Below, one piece after another: positions 1 to 11,262 of a stretch of 64,000 bases of DNA. Below the pieces are notes generated by a model. The model had not been told where the DNA came from and made no database searches. It saw only the letters and a program-made list of their open reading frames with translations. This stretch comes from Terana coerulea. Its lineage: Eukaryota; Basidiomycota; Agaricomycetes; Polyporales; Phanerochaetaceae. The position numbers and the translations under genes are program-made. How positions within the stretch are numbered: position 1 is the stretch's first letter; every line of letters starts with the position of its first letter. Location of the stretch: the NCBI GenBank assembly GCA_024811115.1, contig JAKOGH010000733.1, positions 248,001 through 312,000 on the forward strand. The letters are read 5' to 3'.

Positions 1-347
1 ACTCCACAAACACCGCCTTCCCGGCTTCGAGGGCAGGCAGAACCGCAGCCTTGTGCTCAGTGACCTTCACAGTCACCACGACGAGATCGACATCGGGATC
101 CTGCGCGATATCCGCCGCACCGGAGGGTCCGTAGTACCCTTTGACGGGGTGCCCGAGGAGGTCGGAGTACTTCTTCGCTGTCGCGGACGCGGACGCCTCT
201 GAGCGCGTCGTAAGCGCGGCGAGCTTGTATTGGGAAGAGAGAGGCGAGGGTGGCAGAATGGGCGCGAGGAGTGTTGCGGCCCAGCCGCCGGGGGGAGACA
301 GAGAGGCCAATGACGCCAATGCGGATCGGCGCCTTGACAGAAGATAT
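1..347 (-). pseudogene. Broken 5' copy of the Gal80-like oxidoreductase gene
   Basis: This stretch encodes, on the minus strand, the same N-terminal Rossmann segment as the intact gene at 1866-3176. The position matching its ATG (345-347) reads ATA, so the start codon is lost. Around 281-300 it also has four extra bases relative to the intact copy, which shifts the frame after about 15 codons. The rest stays close to the intact copy, so the decay is recent or the copy is only part of a gene. It continues past the left edge, so the fate of the 3' part is unknown. A downstream start cannot be excluded. Confidence 0.75.
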
Positions 348-830
348 TGCCTAGGTGTCACGAAGTTGGAGGTATACTGTCCGCTGTGAGTTCTTTCGGG
401 GCTGTTGAAATGTGTGCTGCACTCACCACATTGATATACTATTTACAGGGATGTTCTTTGTCATCACAACCCAAGAAAATTGCGCAAGAGAGATGGCAGC
501 AGTAGGCGATAGTTCATAAGCCATCCATTGGGATCATGGCGTGGGCGCAGCATTCCATGAGCAAAACGCAATATTTGACCCTGTTCTCGCTGGTTTTGCA
601 GCGATGTCGAGTCAGGGCGGTGGGAAAAACCTGAACTCTGCAGTACAAGGAATCAGTTCAATCGATGAGCTTGCTGCTCACACACTATTGCACTTCACTT
701 TACTTACGGCCGCGGACAGGTACAGGACGGGTATCGGGGTGCGTGCAAGTCACGACAATTCCAGTCCGAAGAAGCTGAGAGACGCCAGTGACTATCACTT
801 TCTTTTGAGGGACAATGGCGGTCAAAATGC
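1..830. repeat. Direct duplication of 2834-3690
   Basis: Bases 1 to about 830 align with about 2834 to 3690 in the same orientation. The match covers the 5' coding part of the Gal80-like gene and about 480 bases upstream of it. Similarity is high in the coding part and falls off upstream, where short indels appear but shared blocks remain recognisable, for example around 610-700 against 3475-3590. It is a tandem-type segmental duplication with copies offset by about 2.8 kb, cut by the left edge of the window. Confidence 0.8.
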
Positions 831-1865
831 TGGTGCTGGGAATTGTCGAGTAAACTGGGCGATCAAAAAGATAATTAGTCTTAACGAGCCCTAATGAGTA
901 GGATAGCGACTGGGACTGGTAGGAGGCAACAAACTCTCCAGCGTCTACGCGGAAACTCGTCGGCGTCTACAGAAACTCGAGCTCGCTCGGGATATGCCGG
1001 TGGAACTGGAAGTCGCTATAAAAGAACATCCGGCTGGCTGACACTGCCATCTATATCAAGAATTACCACAGGCAGATACTCTCACAATTTTTGCTGACGG
1101 TAACTTATCTGAGGGCCCACCTTTGTTTGTTTCTTCGCCCGTTTTGGCAGCCGCTTGCCACGTGCCCCGGCCTCCAACGAAGGAAGACGCCCGTGAGAAC
1201 AAAATGGCACTAATCACGGTAAAAAGATATAAATCAGCATATATTCAGCTCGATTAGCCTTACAGAAGGGACAGAAAGAGCGCGAGTATGAGAACAAGAG
1301 TGAGATATGACGAACGAGTCCAGGATTTAGCATAAATAAAGCAGATTTACCGTTAATTTACCTTAATGAACCCTATTTGACGCGCCCAGTCCGAGTTCGA
1401 GTGCACAGACGCCCAATTCCACTATTTTGTCCGACAAGGACCTTCATACTTTCTGTCACTCATCCCAACGTCACGCCCGGCGCGACAGGCGCTCCGTTTT
1501 CGAAATCTGTTCTCAGGAGCTCTGCCATTCAAGCTCACCTTTCAGGCCTGCAGGCCTTGAGGTAACGTTGCAATATCCACAAGGCATCTTGCTCTTGAAG
1601 CTTGAACCATAGCACACATTTGACACCCCGCCGCGCGTTTTGCCTGAGGAAATTCGCTTGTTCAGCTGCCAGTGCCACAAGTTAAGTATCAAGTGCATTA
1701 CTCAATACTAGGGATAATCTGAGCACGCTCTGAATGTCCGACAGTCACATCATCTGGCCATGGCGACTGGGTCTCCTTTGGTGGTGTATGTACAGCACTG
1801 TATGATACAGGCTACAGGTGCAACATCGTGTCGCAGGATCTAGATGAAGGTGATACTTACTATAA
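831..1865. other. Intergenic, no gene recognised
   Basis: The short open frames here have no recognisable domains or splice structure. This is the region downstream of the intact Gal80-like gene and probably contains its 3' UTR close to 1865. Confidence 0.5.
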
Positions 1866-3176
1866 TTAGTCGAGTGTGACACGCACACCTTCCCGAGCAC
1901 TCTTTGTGATGGCCTCAACCAGAGTCTGCACCTTCAGCGCGTGCTCGAAGCTGGGATAATCACCACTGTCACCCTTCGCAAACTCCTTCCAAGCGCTCTC
2001 TGTGTTGCCCAAGACATCCACCGGCTTCTCCTCAGGCTCCCACTTTTCGCCTTTAATCAGCACCGTGTGCGGATATTTGAAGCTGATGATGGCCCCGTCG
2101 CCTTCGATGCGAATCGAGCCCTTCTCGCCGTCGATGAGCCACTGAAAGGGCACCTGGCCCGGGTTGGCTGCGGGGACACCCGAGCGCAAGTGGAACGTCA
2201 CCGTGGCGCCGTTCTTCAGGAGGCCGGAGAACGCGACTTGGTCTTCTGCGGTACGGTCGACGAATTTGCCAGTGCGCTTTCCGCCAGATGTCAGCTCGAG
2301 ACGAGGGTTGAACGTTGCAAAGGTAGCCTGAACGGATGCGAAGTCGCCCAGTGCGTGGATGAAGCCTGCGAGGACGTGCCCGCCGAGCACTTTGGCGTGT
2401 GATGCGCCTATGAACACGTAGAGATTAAACGTAGAGTGTACCGCCTATAATAAGAAACGCACCACTGTCTGGAACTAGGCCGTAAGTGTCTTTCTCAGCA
2501 ATAGTACTACCTCCAAAATATTCCCCTTCCTTCGGGTATATACCAGACTTGCAGCCCATTATGAGTAAGGTCTATGCCACGAGCTGCTGAGATTTGCACT
2601 CACGATACTCGAGGAAATGATTCTGCCCAGCGCTCCAGAGCTCACCACTTCTTTGATCTGTGTCACGTACAGTAGTTGTCAGAAGACGATTCTCGGAGCT
2701 AGTCTGCATGTATCACATACCTTCTTGACAGCCGGACTTTGCACGGCCTGCGTCCCGATTATGCTTCTTACCCCTTTTGCCCTTGCTTTCTCGACAATTT
2801 CCTTCGCCTCCTCGACGCTTCTTGCGAGCGGCCACTCCACGAACACTGCCTTCCCGGCTTCGATGGCGGGCAGAACCGCAGCCTTGTGCTCAGTGACCTT
2901 CACAGTCACTACAACGAGGTCGACCTCGGGATCCTGCGCGATATCCGCCGCACCGGAGGGTCCGTAGTACCCTTTGACGGGATGCCCGAGGAGGTCGGAG
3001 TACTTCTTCGCCGTCGCGGACGCGGACGCCTCTGAGCGTGTCGCAAGCGCAACGAGCTTGTATTGGGAAGAAAGAGGAGAGGGAGGCAGAATGGGCGCGA
3101 GGAGCGTCGTGGCCCACCCTCCGCTAACGGAGAGCCCAATAACGCCAATGCGGATTGGTGCCTTTACAGAAGACAT
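1866..3176 (-). CDS. Gfo/Idh/MocA-family oxidoreductase, Gal80-like
   Basis: Four exons (3176-2721, 2657-2604, 2547-2463, 2407-1866) join in frame to a 378-residue protein, the usual size for the family. The N-terminus carries a Rossmann nucleotide-binding start with the Gal80-type glycine pattern GLSVSGGWA. Further on come an EHKAAVLPAIEAGK segment and VEWPL, both typical of the NAD(P)-binding half. The second half is the alpha/beta dimerisation and substrate domain. In yeast, Gal80 is a transcriptional co-regulator of galactose genes. Basidiomycete relatives are mostly uncharacterised and may be true dehydrogenases, so the role here is open. The exon 2 to exon 3 junction uses an AAG acceptor and is the least certain. 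A broken duplicate of the 5' part lies just downstream of this gene's 3' end, at 1-347. Confidence 0.85.
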
Positions 3177-4068
3177 TGCCCAGGTGTCACGGAGTTGGAG
3201 ATATACTAGGATTCGCTATGAGTTCTTGCGGGGCTTTTGGATTGCAGGCGGCACTTTGGCTGCACTCACCATGTTAATATACTCTTCACATGGACATTCT
3301 TTGTCATCATTGAAAAGGGCTTGCGTACGAGCAATGACAGCCTGCAACAAGCCATCACTCCGAGTCACCAGCCACTTTCCAGCGCTAATTGCGCGAGCGA
3401 GACGTTCCTTGTGCAAAGCTCCCAGTGTAAACCTGTCCTCAATGGCCAAGCTCTTCGAATCTGACTCAGCAGCGATGGGGCTGAGTCAGGATGCCAGAAG
3501 TGATGATGTCCCTGCAGCACAAGCAATCAGCTCTAGATTGGCGAGACCAACGTTGATACGCTTTTCATACACTACTGCACTTTCGCTTGAAGGACGAGTA
3601 CGTGAAGGTCATGACGGTTCGACCCGAAAGGAGTCCTGAGACGCCAGTACTGCCACTTTCTGTCACCTGTTCTGACACTCTGACCTTGCGCCTGGCACGC
3701 TCGGCACTCCGCCTGCCTTCGCTCGTGGAAGTCGTCCAAGTTCACGTTCACATTTCAACGTGTGCTGACAAAGCCTCGCTTTAATATGTGGACTTGAAGA
3801 GATGTTGCAAGCAACTCACTGGCACTACGCAGGGTCAGCCAATCGCCGTCTTCTACCGTCCGCACTTGACCAACAACAATAAAATAGTTTCATGTAGGCG
3901 GAAGCATCTCGGCGCGTATCTTTGCTCCGCAAGTCCTGAATCAGACGGACTTGCTTGACAAGGAGGTTACATATAGAGATAGGAATTTGCTGTAGCACTC
4001 AGCAAGTGCGCAGGGAACGAGTCATCTTTGAAGCTCTCGCTATACCGGAGTTTCGGAAACGATTTGAA
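3177..4068. other. Promoter region of the Gal80-like gene; no gene seen
   Basis: Up to about 3690 this matches the duplicated upstream block at 348-830, so it holds the shared promoter. The plus-strand open frame through 2974-3639 is the antisense of the oxidoreductase plus this upstream region. Nothing is recognised from 3690 to 4068, apart from the likely 3' end of the acetyltransferase gene. Confidence 0.5.
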
Positions 4069-5036
4069 CTATGACATGCAGATCGGTTCCTTTACCATCT
4101 GTTCAAAACTTCAGTGAGTAATATTGGACAGACCACCGAACACATACCAGAAGAAGTACTACTGGAGGTTCGGACCAGGTAGGATTGTCGTTCCCGAGGA
4201 CAATTTTCGCTACCTCAACAAAGCCAAGAGAATTGTAGAATGGTGTGTTGGCCGGGTCACTCGACGTCAAGACGGTGGCGAGATGCTTCTCATCCGCCTA
4301 GAGAATATATTAGATGTAACGACAAGGGGCACACCGTGAAACATTCACCATACCAGTGACCACTTTCACCAAAGCCGAACCATAGCCACGACCCTGCTTA
4401 GCCGGTGTGGTCGCGAGGATGTTCAAGTTCATCATATCGTCAGCCCTATCTCCTAAAGATTCTCGAACAACCTTTCTATGCTTCTCTCCCAGCTCTTCCC
4501 CTCTCTGCATGAAGATTTCCTAGAAATTAGTACAAGGGAGAAAAGTACAGTGTGTGCGTTACCTTTTCTGCTCCTTAGTCAAATTGAATGTGCCTCGGAG
4601 AGACATAACTCTGCCAAACGCATACAGCACGGCTTTGTCTTTCCAAGTCAACGTGTTCTTCGGCAGCGAGCTGAGTCTACACATCAGATTTCTCGGTAGT
4701 AGGAGTAGAAACGGTATAACTTACTATCCAATGACAGCTTGACCGTCATCCACCGTATAAGCATGGCTCATACTGACGAAGTGGCTCCACATCACCACAG
4801 CTTCAGTTTGTTGCCCTTGCTCATACCACCAGTCTGATTTATTATCCTAGAAGCGGATGCGTGTGAATATCCACCCCAGGAGTTGTGTTACTGTGACATA
4901 CGGGCGTGTCCTGTAGATAGCGATGAAAAGGGTTGTTTTTGAAAGCTTCGTGCATGGTACGTAATGTCGTAGGAATGTCCGCTGTGAAGGTATGAGCTAT
5001 GAGAGATTGGGATACGATGGCGAACTTGCCTACCAT
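4069..5036 (-). CDS. GNAT-family N-acetyltransferase
   Basis: Six exons (5036-4902, 4846-4725, 4670-4563, 4502-4349, 4297-4148, 4098-4069) sum to 699 bases, in frame, for 232 residues. Motif A of the GNAT fold is clear: LNILATTPAKQGRGYGSALV has the Q-x-x-G-x-G/A acetyl-CoA pyrophosphate loop. Near the C-terminus PANTPFYNSLGF is the usual motif B region. Such proteins transfer acetyl from acetyl-CoA to an amine; the substrate cannot be read from the sequence. The acceptor of exon 4 (a GAG rather than the more attractive CAG three bases earlier) was chosen to keep frame. The start at 5036 is the first in-frame ATG before the conserved part. Confidence 0.8.
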
Positions 5037-6454
5037 ATCGCATCAAACGAGGAATGACCAACGCCCTCGTTTCTAGTCCTTCGGAAGGAGAGCACGTCGA
5101 TTGCCCATTGGCGTCGCCTTCGCTGTTGTGTAGAGGAAGGGTGGGCATGTAGTCTGGATTGGACGTTTCTTGACTTCCTAGTCTCTGCCACTTGATTGCT
5201 TGACGTAGCAAGCACTGTACGCCACCACTATACTCACTGGTTCCTAGACGAGTGGAAGAGTCTGGTGCTTTCCAATCCCAGCTTGAAAATTCGGCTCGAG
5301 ACGGGCAAAGCAGAAGGCTAGATCCAGTATGCGCAGCAAGTGAAGCCAGAGCGCGACTATTCGCAGCATGGTAGCTTCATAGACGCTGCGCAAAATGGCC
5401 CTGGCAGTGAGAAGTCGGCCCGGCAAAGATGCGTTGGAGAACTGCTGCAGAGAGCATGAGGTCAAGGAACAGAAGTTCAGGCCAAGAAGCGATCAATGAA
5501 GTTGTGACTTCCTGACCGTGGGAAAGGCAGTCAACTTACGGTCCGTAAGAAGCCCTGCTTAAGCTCACTTCAACAACGGGCCCGCGCTATGATCCGGAAA
5601 TGCACTCAGGCTCGTCCTCGAGCTCAGCCTGATCAAGAACTAAGTAGTTCAAGTTTCATATGAGGCTTGAAGAGTCTCTGGCAATTGAAGAAGAACTTGG
5701 AGAAGGCTCATCTTCAAAGTCCCTTGCATCCTCTGGTTCAAATTGACCAGTCACAAGCATAAGTATTCTGGCACACAGGGTATGTGTCGCATTCTCTGTG
5801 CAACATGACCCTGGTAACACTGAGACCTCATTTCGTGTAAGTTACTAGCAGGCCAGAGCTCAAGAGTTTCAACCACTCTACGAGTACAGTGTCATTCCAA
5901 TCCGCGTCATGGTGGTTCAAGTTGGAACACGGCGCGATGCTTCAATACATCAATGCACTTTGAACCACGGATCGTTGCAAGTACTTCACCCCCCCCCCCC
6001 CCCCCCCCCGCCGCCGATTCCGCTCAGGGCCGGTTTCTAGCAACCTGAGCATGGTGAACAGCGTGTAAGTCTATACCTCTACTGAGATGGCTTTTACATG
6101 CGCGAACTAACGTGCAGGCATGAATGCAAGTCGTCAATGCGGAATTAGCTTTCTCAAGGCTTTCTCGCAGACCCTTTCCTAGGTTGTTTGTCTTAGCCAA
6201 TGCTTGGGCTGCTGTTCGGTCCGGGCGATGGCTGCGGTGCAGTATGTAACAGTTTCACTCCGTTCTTTGATTACAATTGAAGACTTTTACGTTAGGTTGA
6301 GCACCATTCATATCATCCCGGCGGCGGACCGCTTCAGCGGCGAGGAACGGAACTTGCTCAAACTCTCGGTACGGCTGGCGCCACGGAGATACATATAAAG
6401 TCTGCGGATGACAGATGCGTGGTGAGTTGCCCAGAAGCCCGCGCTGAAGACCTG
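5037..6454. other. Intergenic between divergent genes; holds a poly-C tract
   Basis: This separates the acetyltransferase (minus) from the patatin gene (plus), so both promoters lie here. No domain was recognised in the short frames. The minus frame at 5244-5465 has no support. The notable feature is the homopolymer at 5989-6009. Confidence 0.5.
5989..6009. repeat. Poly-C homopolymer, 21 bases
   Basis: Twenty-one consecutive C residues are followed directly by GCCGCCG. It lies about 450 bases upstream of the patatin/vWA gene. Tracts of this kind vary in length and are hard to sequence exactly. Confidence 0.95.
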
Positions 6455-9366
6455 ATGATACAGAGCAAGTACGATCTGACCTCGGGGGTGTATACGATAC
6501 AGAATGTCAAGACTCAAACGTATGCGGTACTACACAATAACAACGATCCAAACTATTTGGTGTCCGACTCCCCGAAGAACAATGAAAACGCCGCAGAAAA
6601 GGTCTGTCCTTTTGCAACGATTCTGTATTGCTCCCTCATCTGGTTTTGGTCAGTGGTACATCAAACGGCTCGACAACTCGAAATATTCAATACAGAACGT
6701 GAGGTACAAGAACTGGGCCTATGAAGACTCGCTTGGATTTCGGTCCACCAACCAGCACATCCGCGCGTCTCAAAACGACAACACTCTCAACTATCGCGTG
6801 TGGTCGATAGAATGTGTGAGCCACGGTAAATATGTGTACGTATAAATCCTAAATGGAAGTCTTGACCCAATTGACAGCATTATCCAGAGTCTACGGCCCG
6901 CAGAGCAGTTCATGTTGGGAAGTGCAAAAGCCTGATCTTGCTACACCGGTCAGGCATATTTCTATGCCGAATCTCAGGCATCAAACCTGACGAGTGTCTG
7001 CAGCTCTTCCTTGAAATGTACGTTTCAGGCCGGCAAGAACAGCTGTGGAAGATCGAGCCTGATGAAGCTTCCACCGCCGAAGTCGACGACATCCATCTCA
7101 TGCTTAAGAGGAATGCAGTCCTTAGCCTGGATGGCAGTGGGCTGTACGGCATATCCGGGCTACTGATCCTGGATGAGTTGATGCGCCTGCTCTCTGATGA
7201 CGGGGACACGCCTCTTCGACCTCAACGTGTCTTCGATCTCGTGTGCGGCGCTTCCTCTGGCGGGCTTATTGCAATATTCCTGGGACGCCTTGGCTTGGAC
7301 TGCGCTCGAGCGCGAATGGAGTACACCCACCTTCTGGCACATCTCACCCCAATCAAGGACTGCGACCTCTCCAATCCTCAGGACAATTATGTTTCTTCCC
7401 TCAGAGAGATTATCAATCGGTGCACGAAACGGCTCGCGGCGCAAATGCTGCTGCCGGAGAATATCTCGATTTGGAGGCCAGAGTTAAGGATGAAGATGAG
7501 TTCTGCTCACTGTCAGTCCGAGATATGACAGGCTAACCTTCAATCAGACCTTTGTTACCACTGTCACAGTCCGTGGACCTTCCCAACCCACCTGTATAAG
7601 ATCGTACGAACCACCTCCAGGGAAGCCTGATACCGTCATGGACCACGCTTGGACAATATTGGAGGCTGCAAGAGCGACATGTGCTCGACATCCATATTCC
7701 ATACCCTTCCGTCTTCCAGATGACGAGGAAAGCGCCGCTCCGCCGTTCCGTGATCCCTCCGTCATGGGTTATAGTAACCCTGCCCGTCTCGCCGTTGCCG
7801 AAGCGAGAAGCCTCTTTAGTGATGAAGACACTTACTACGTGAGCGTAGGGTCAGGTCAAATCCCGGGGCTAGATCTTTTGGAGGATACGGCCGAGCAGGT
7901 GCGGTAGTTATTCATGAGATGCATAGTAGGTACGGGCTTACCAGTGTTATTCAGCGAGCCCTGGCCGAGAAGAGTGTGGCGGTCACGTTCCAAGCGATAG
8001 CTGCTGCTGAAGCAGAGGCTGAACATACCAGGATGAGAGCTTGGTGCGCGTTATGACATTGATTACCCATTTCCACTTCACTTACTCACGTAGCGATTCA
8101 CAGTATACCAGAGCATAGGTACTTCCGTTTGAGCGTGCCTGCACCTGAAAACCCACCGCGCCGGTATCCGCCCGAGTCGAATCATGAACCATCTGATCCT
8201 CGCGAGATCGAAAAAGCCACCCAAGAATGGCTGGGCTCCTCTCAAGGACGGAATCAAATGCGGCATCTCGCCGAGTCTCTGGTTGGAACGCCTCTACTCA
8301 AAGAGCCGCCTCCACCGCCGTCTGACACGTCTGGTGATTACAATTCTGTACTTGACAATGGGCGGCCAAACAGTATCGCAGCATATTTTAGGCAAGTTCG
8401 ACGGTTTGAATCTCGTTTGTTGTACCTCACTATCCATGAAGGAAGTACCGCGTCGTCTTCCTCGTGGATGATACTGCATCGGTATGTTGTATCTCGGCTG
8501 TGGCAAATTGTATTCGTCTGATGAAACCCATTACGCTGCAGATGTCTGGCTTCTGGGAAGACGTTCAGACAGCGTTGTGTGCCATGGCCCAAGCTACCCA
8601 AGGGCGCACAGAAAACGCATTTGCTATCTACTTCTCACGGGCTCAGGAGAATTGCGGTAATATCACGGTACAGTTCTGTCCCTTATAGCCTGCACAATTG
8701 ATGTTAAATAACTGCATACAGAGTGTCGCCGACATCGTGCAGACATTTCAGGGCGTCTACAGTCAGAATGGTCTGGTTTTGAGTGCATAGTTTCATAAAA
8801 GTGAAGATCTAATCCTCGACTTCATAGGTCCGAACGTAGCCGGCCCACGCCTCGATGTAGTCTTAGAAGAGCATTTGAAGAAGCTAAATGCAGAACTCAG
8901 AGGATCTGACTATGCCGAAGTCAAGCCACTTCATGTGGCTCTGTTGACGACGGGAGATTTTAGTAAGCCTCGTCACCGCTTAATTACGCGTGCCGGTCTA
9001 AATACCCAATACGCTCCAGTTGATGTTTCTGCGGTGCAGGCCGTTTTAGCCAAAGCAGTCCAGGAGATGCGCCTGTACAAACACCACCCAAATTCGATCA
9101 AAGTGCAGTTCATTCTGGTAGGGGATGAAGCTGTTGGCGCAGCTAACCTACAAGCCATTCGTGCGTCGGATCCCGCCGTATGTGCTCTAAATCATGGTCT
9201 TCTAGAAACCTCCATTGTGCTAAGTTTTGTTTAGCATCTCGTCAACGTTGTACCAACCTTCGACGATCTTAGTCCTGCTCGATTGGAGCACGCAATACTC
9301 TCTGCCATGCCACCTTCGACTCAAGCCAAATTGTCTGCGAGATCTTGTCATTCCGATTCGCAATGA
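6455..9366 (+). CDS. Beta-trefoil / patatin-like lipase / vWA-domain fusion protein
   Basis: Exon 1 (6455-6601) and exon 2 (from 6654) encode a ricin-type beta-trefoil with repeated YTIQNV and YSIQNV strands. The patatin domain follows: oxyanion loop DGSGLYGISGL near 7130, nucleophile motif GASSGG near 7245, and the aspartate in FRDPSVMGYSNP near 7750. The patatin C-terminal helix region lies at 8129-8290. Without any start codon or gap, the frame then passes through an intron at 8396-8445 into FLVDDTASMSG, a D-x-T-x-S MIDAS motif of a von Willebrand A domain that ends at TGA 9366. Patatins hydrolyse lipid acyl esters; vWA domains bind partners through a metal. The third trefoil repeat (6820-7030) was not resolved, and the frame changes within 7405-7460 without a usable intron. 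Two deviations from the family are Tyr in place of Arg after the oxyanion glycines and an extra residue after the catalytic Asp. Confidence 0.7.
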
Positions 9367-9518
9367 ATATGATCAGTCAGTTCACGCATATATCGGATTA
9401 CTTCAGTGGTGTTGCATGTAAGTACTCGAAATGGATCCAGGTACACAATACAAATAGATACCCGTATATGCTCTCGTATCCCTTATGATTCTTTCCCTCC
9501 GCATGCCGAATATCTTGG

Positions 9519-11262
9519 CTAGGCAAGGCCAACCTTGGCCCATATTTTCAATATGGGATCGTCAGGGGCCGGGTCGAGCAGCAAATGGCGGTTCTCCGGC
9601 TTCATCCACCCTGGGACGTCGCGACCGGGAATGCGGTGTAGGTCTATGCTTTTACCGTTGATGATGCCGATGCACGCTGGGGACGGTCGGTCGCGGCCTC
9701 TCCTGCCCGTTTTTCTGTGGCGAATTATTACATCGTAGCGCGTGGACTTGAGATCACATCCCGGACACTGGAATCTCTCCTCGAAGTGTTCGTCCATGTG
9801 CCGATTGCGATCCTTGGATATGGAGGCGGTGAAGGCGCAGCCTTTCAACAGGCATGGCCACCGTCTGCGCTGAACTGAAGTGGAGGATACGCCGCCAGGC
9901 GACCCCCGTCGCCATTCGGAAGGTTCTTGTCGGTCACGGTGTGAGCTTCGGTACCGAGGGCTGCAGGAATCTTCCCGCTAATCGCTGAGAGCTGGGCGGT
10001 AACGGCTCGAGAGTTGCCTTCCCGCTCCACATGGAGAGCAGCTGGTCCTTGGCCAAATGAGTTAATATTGTTACCAGTGTAAAATCTGTCTCTGTCCACA
10101 CCCCGTAGCGCATTGAACTTGGTGAACTCAAACCTGACGGGGTCCTGCGGGTGTGGTTCATTAAGCCTGGTGACGTCTCTAAGCCATCCTCGATGTCCTG
10201 CGATCGGGTGTGCCATGTGGCTCTTCTCGTGCAATCCGGAGGTACTGCGACGACAGGCTTCCGGTCCTTTCGTGCAGTGGACTTCTAATTCATCGTACAA
10301 GGCGAATGTCTCTACGCAGGACGGGCATCGATACTGCTTGGAAAGGTGAGAGTCCATATGCACATAACGATCCTTCCGGCGCAATGTAGAAAACCCAGTC
10401 GGCTTTTCCTGGCAGCCTTGGAAGAGGCATGGCCAGTAGTTCCCACCCGTCCGACCCTTCTTTGGCCAGCCTGCCCATGCGGCGGAATCATCTCCTTGAC
10501 GTCGCTGCACGACATGCGTGCTCCCCGGTTCGGATAGGCCGTGGTCGGGAGACTTCGGCCTTCGTACTGGAGCGGCATCATCGCCTGCACAGGGACGGCC
10601 ACTCGTTGAGGGCTTACCAGCGGTCTTGGTATCGTTGTCCCGGCGTTCGCCACGGTTGTGTGCATCCGAGTGAGGGAGAGGCGGCAATTTCCAACGAACA
10701 GATTCAACGTAAGGCAGGGAGTATTTGTCGTCGAAGACCGCATGCGGGAGTGGTGAGTCTGCGCGCTCGTCTCCGCTTCGGTCGGCCGCCACAGTTGTTC
10801 CTTCGTCGATGGACGTGTCCGATGCATTCGATTTTGAGATCAGGTCGTTGAGGTGAAGGAACGCAACCTCTTCGCACGGAAGAGAGTAGCCCCCTCTGAC
10901 GCTGAGTCGAATACGCCGTCCTGAATCTCTGTTAGCCACGGCGAAGCAGCTCTGTCTGTAGCGAAGTCGGACGAGTCTTCGACCGTCGCGTCTGACGTTG
11001 CAGCCTCCGATGCGCCTCGTCGAGCCAGAAATAGCTGCGCAATAGGGACTTCATCTTCGGAATCCGACGACGTCTCCTCAGGCTCCTGAACGGGAGAGGG
11101 ACGAGCCGTGACGTCGGGCCTGAGAGGCGAGAGTATTGGCGGAGGAGATTGTGAGTACTCGGGACTTTGTTGACGGGCCAGCTTGCGGTCGGGACTAGCC
11201 CCCGGGGATGGGTGCTCGCGAATGGCCAAAGACTTCGTTCGTACTTTCTTGCTTGATACCAT
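9519..11262 (-). CDS. C2H2-type zinc-finger protein with two finger pairs
   Basis: The first exon starts at ATG 11262 and encodes a Ser/Pro-rich acidic region (about 130 residues). A frame change near 10,870 marks an intron, probably with a donor at GTTGCG. The next exon has a disordered stretch and a finger pair near 10,300-10,400: a C-x4-C with H-x3-H (HMDSH), followed by CPSC with a distal H/C. A second intron ends near 9870. The last exon (to TAG 9519) has a second pair with WPCLLKGC, HMDEH and CPGC. Tandem fingers of this form usually bind DNA, so a transcription factor is likely. The gene at 24,880-25,700 has the same finger layout. It converges on the patatin/vWA gene with only about 150 bases between the stops. 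Intron borders are approximate. Confidence 0.65.

Noticed and set aside
2974..3639. Long plus-strand frame of 221 codons
   Set aside because: It is antisense to the Gal80-like exon 1 and its promoter. A shorter version occurs over the broken copy at 141-389, as expected for a duplicated shadow.
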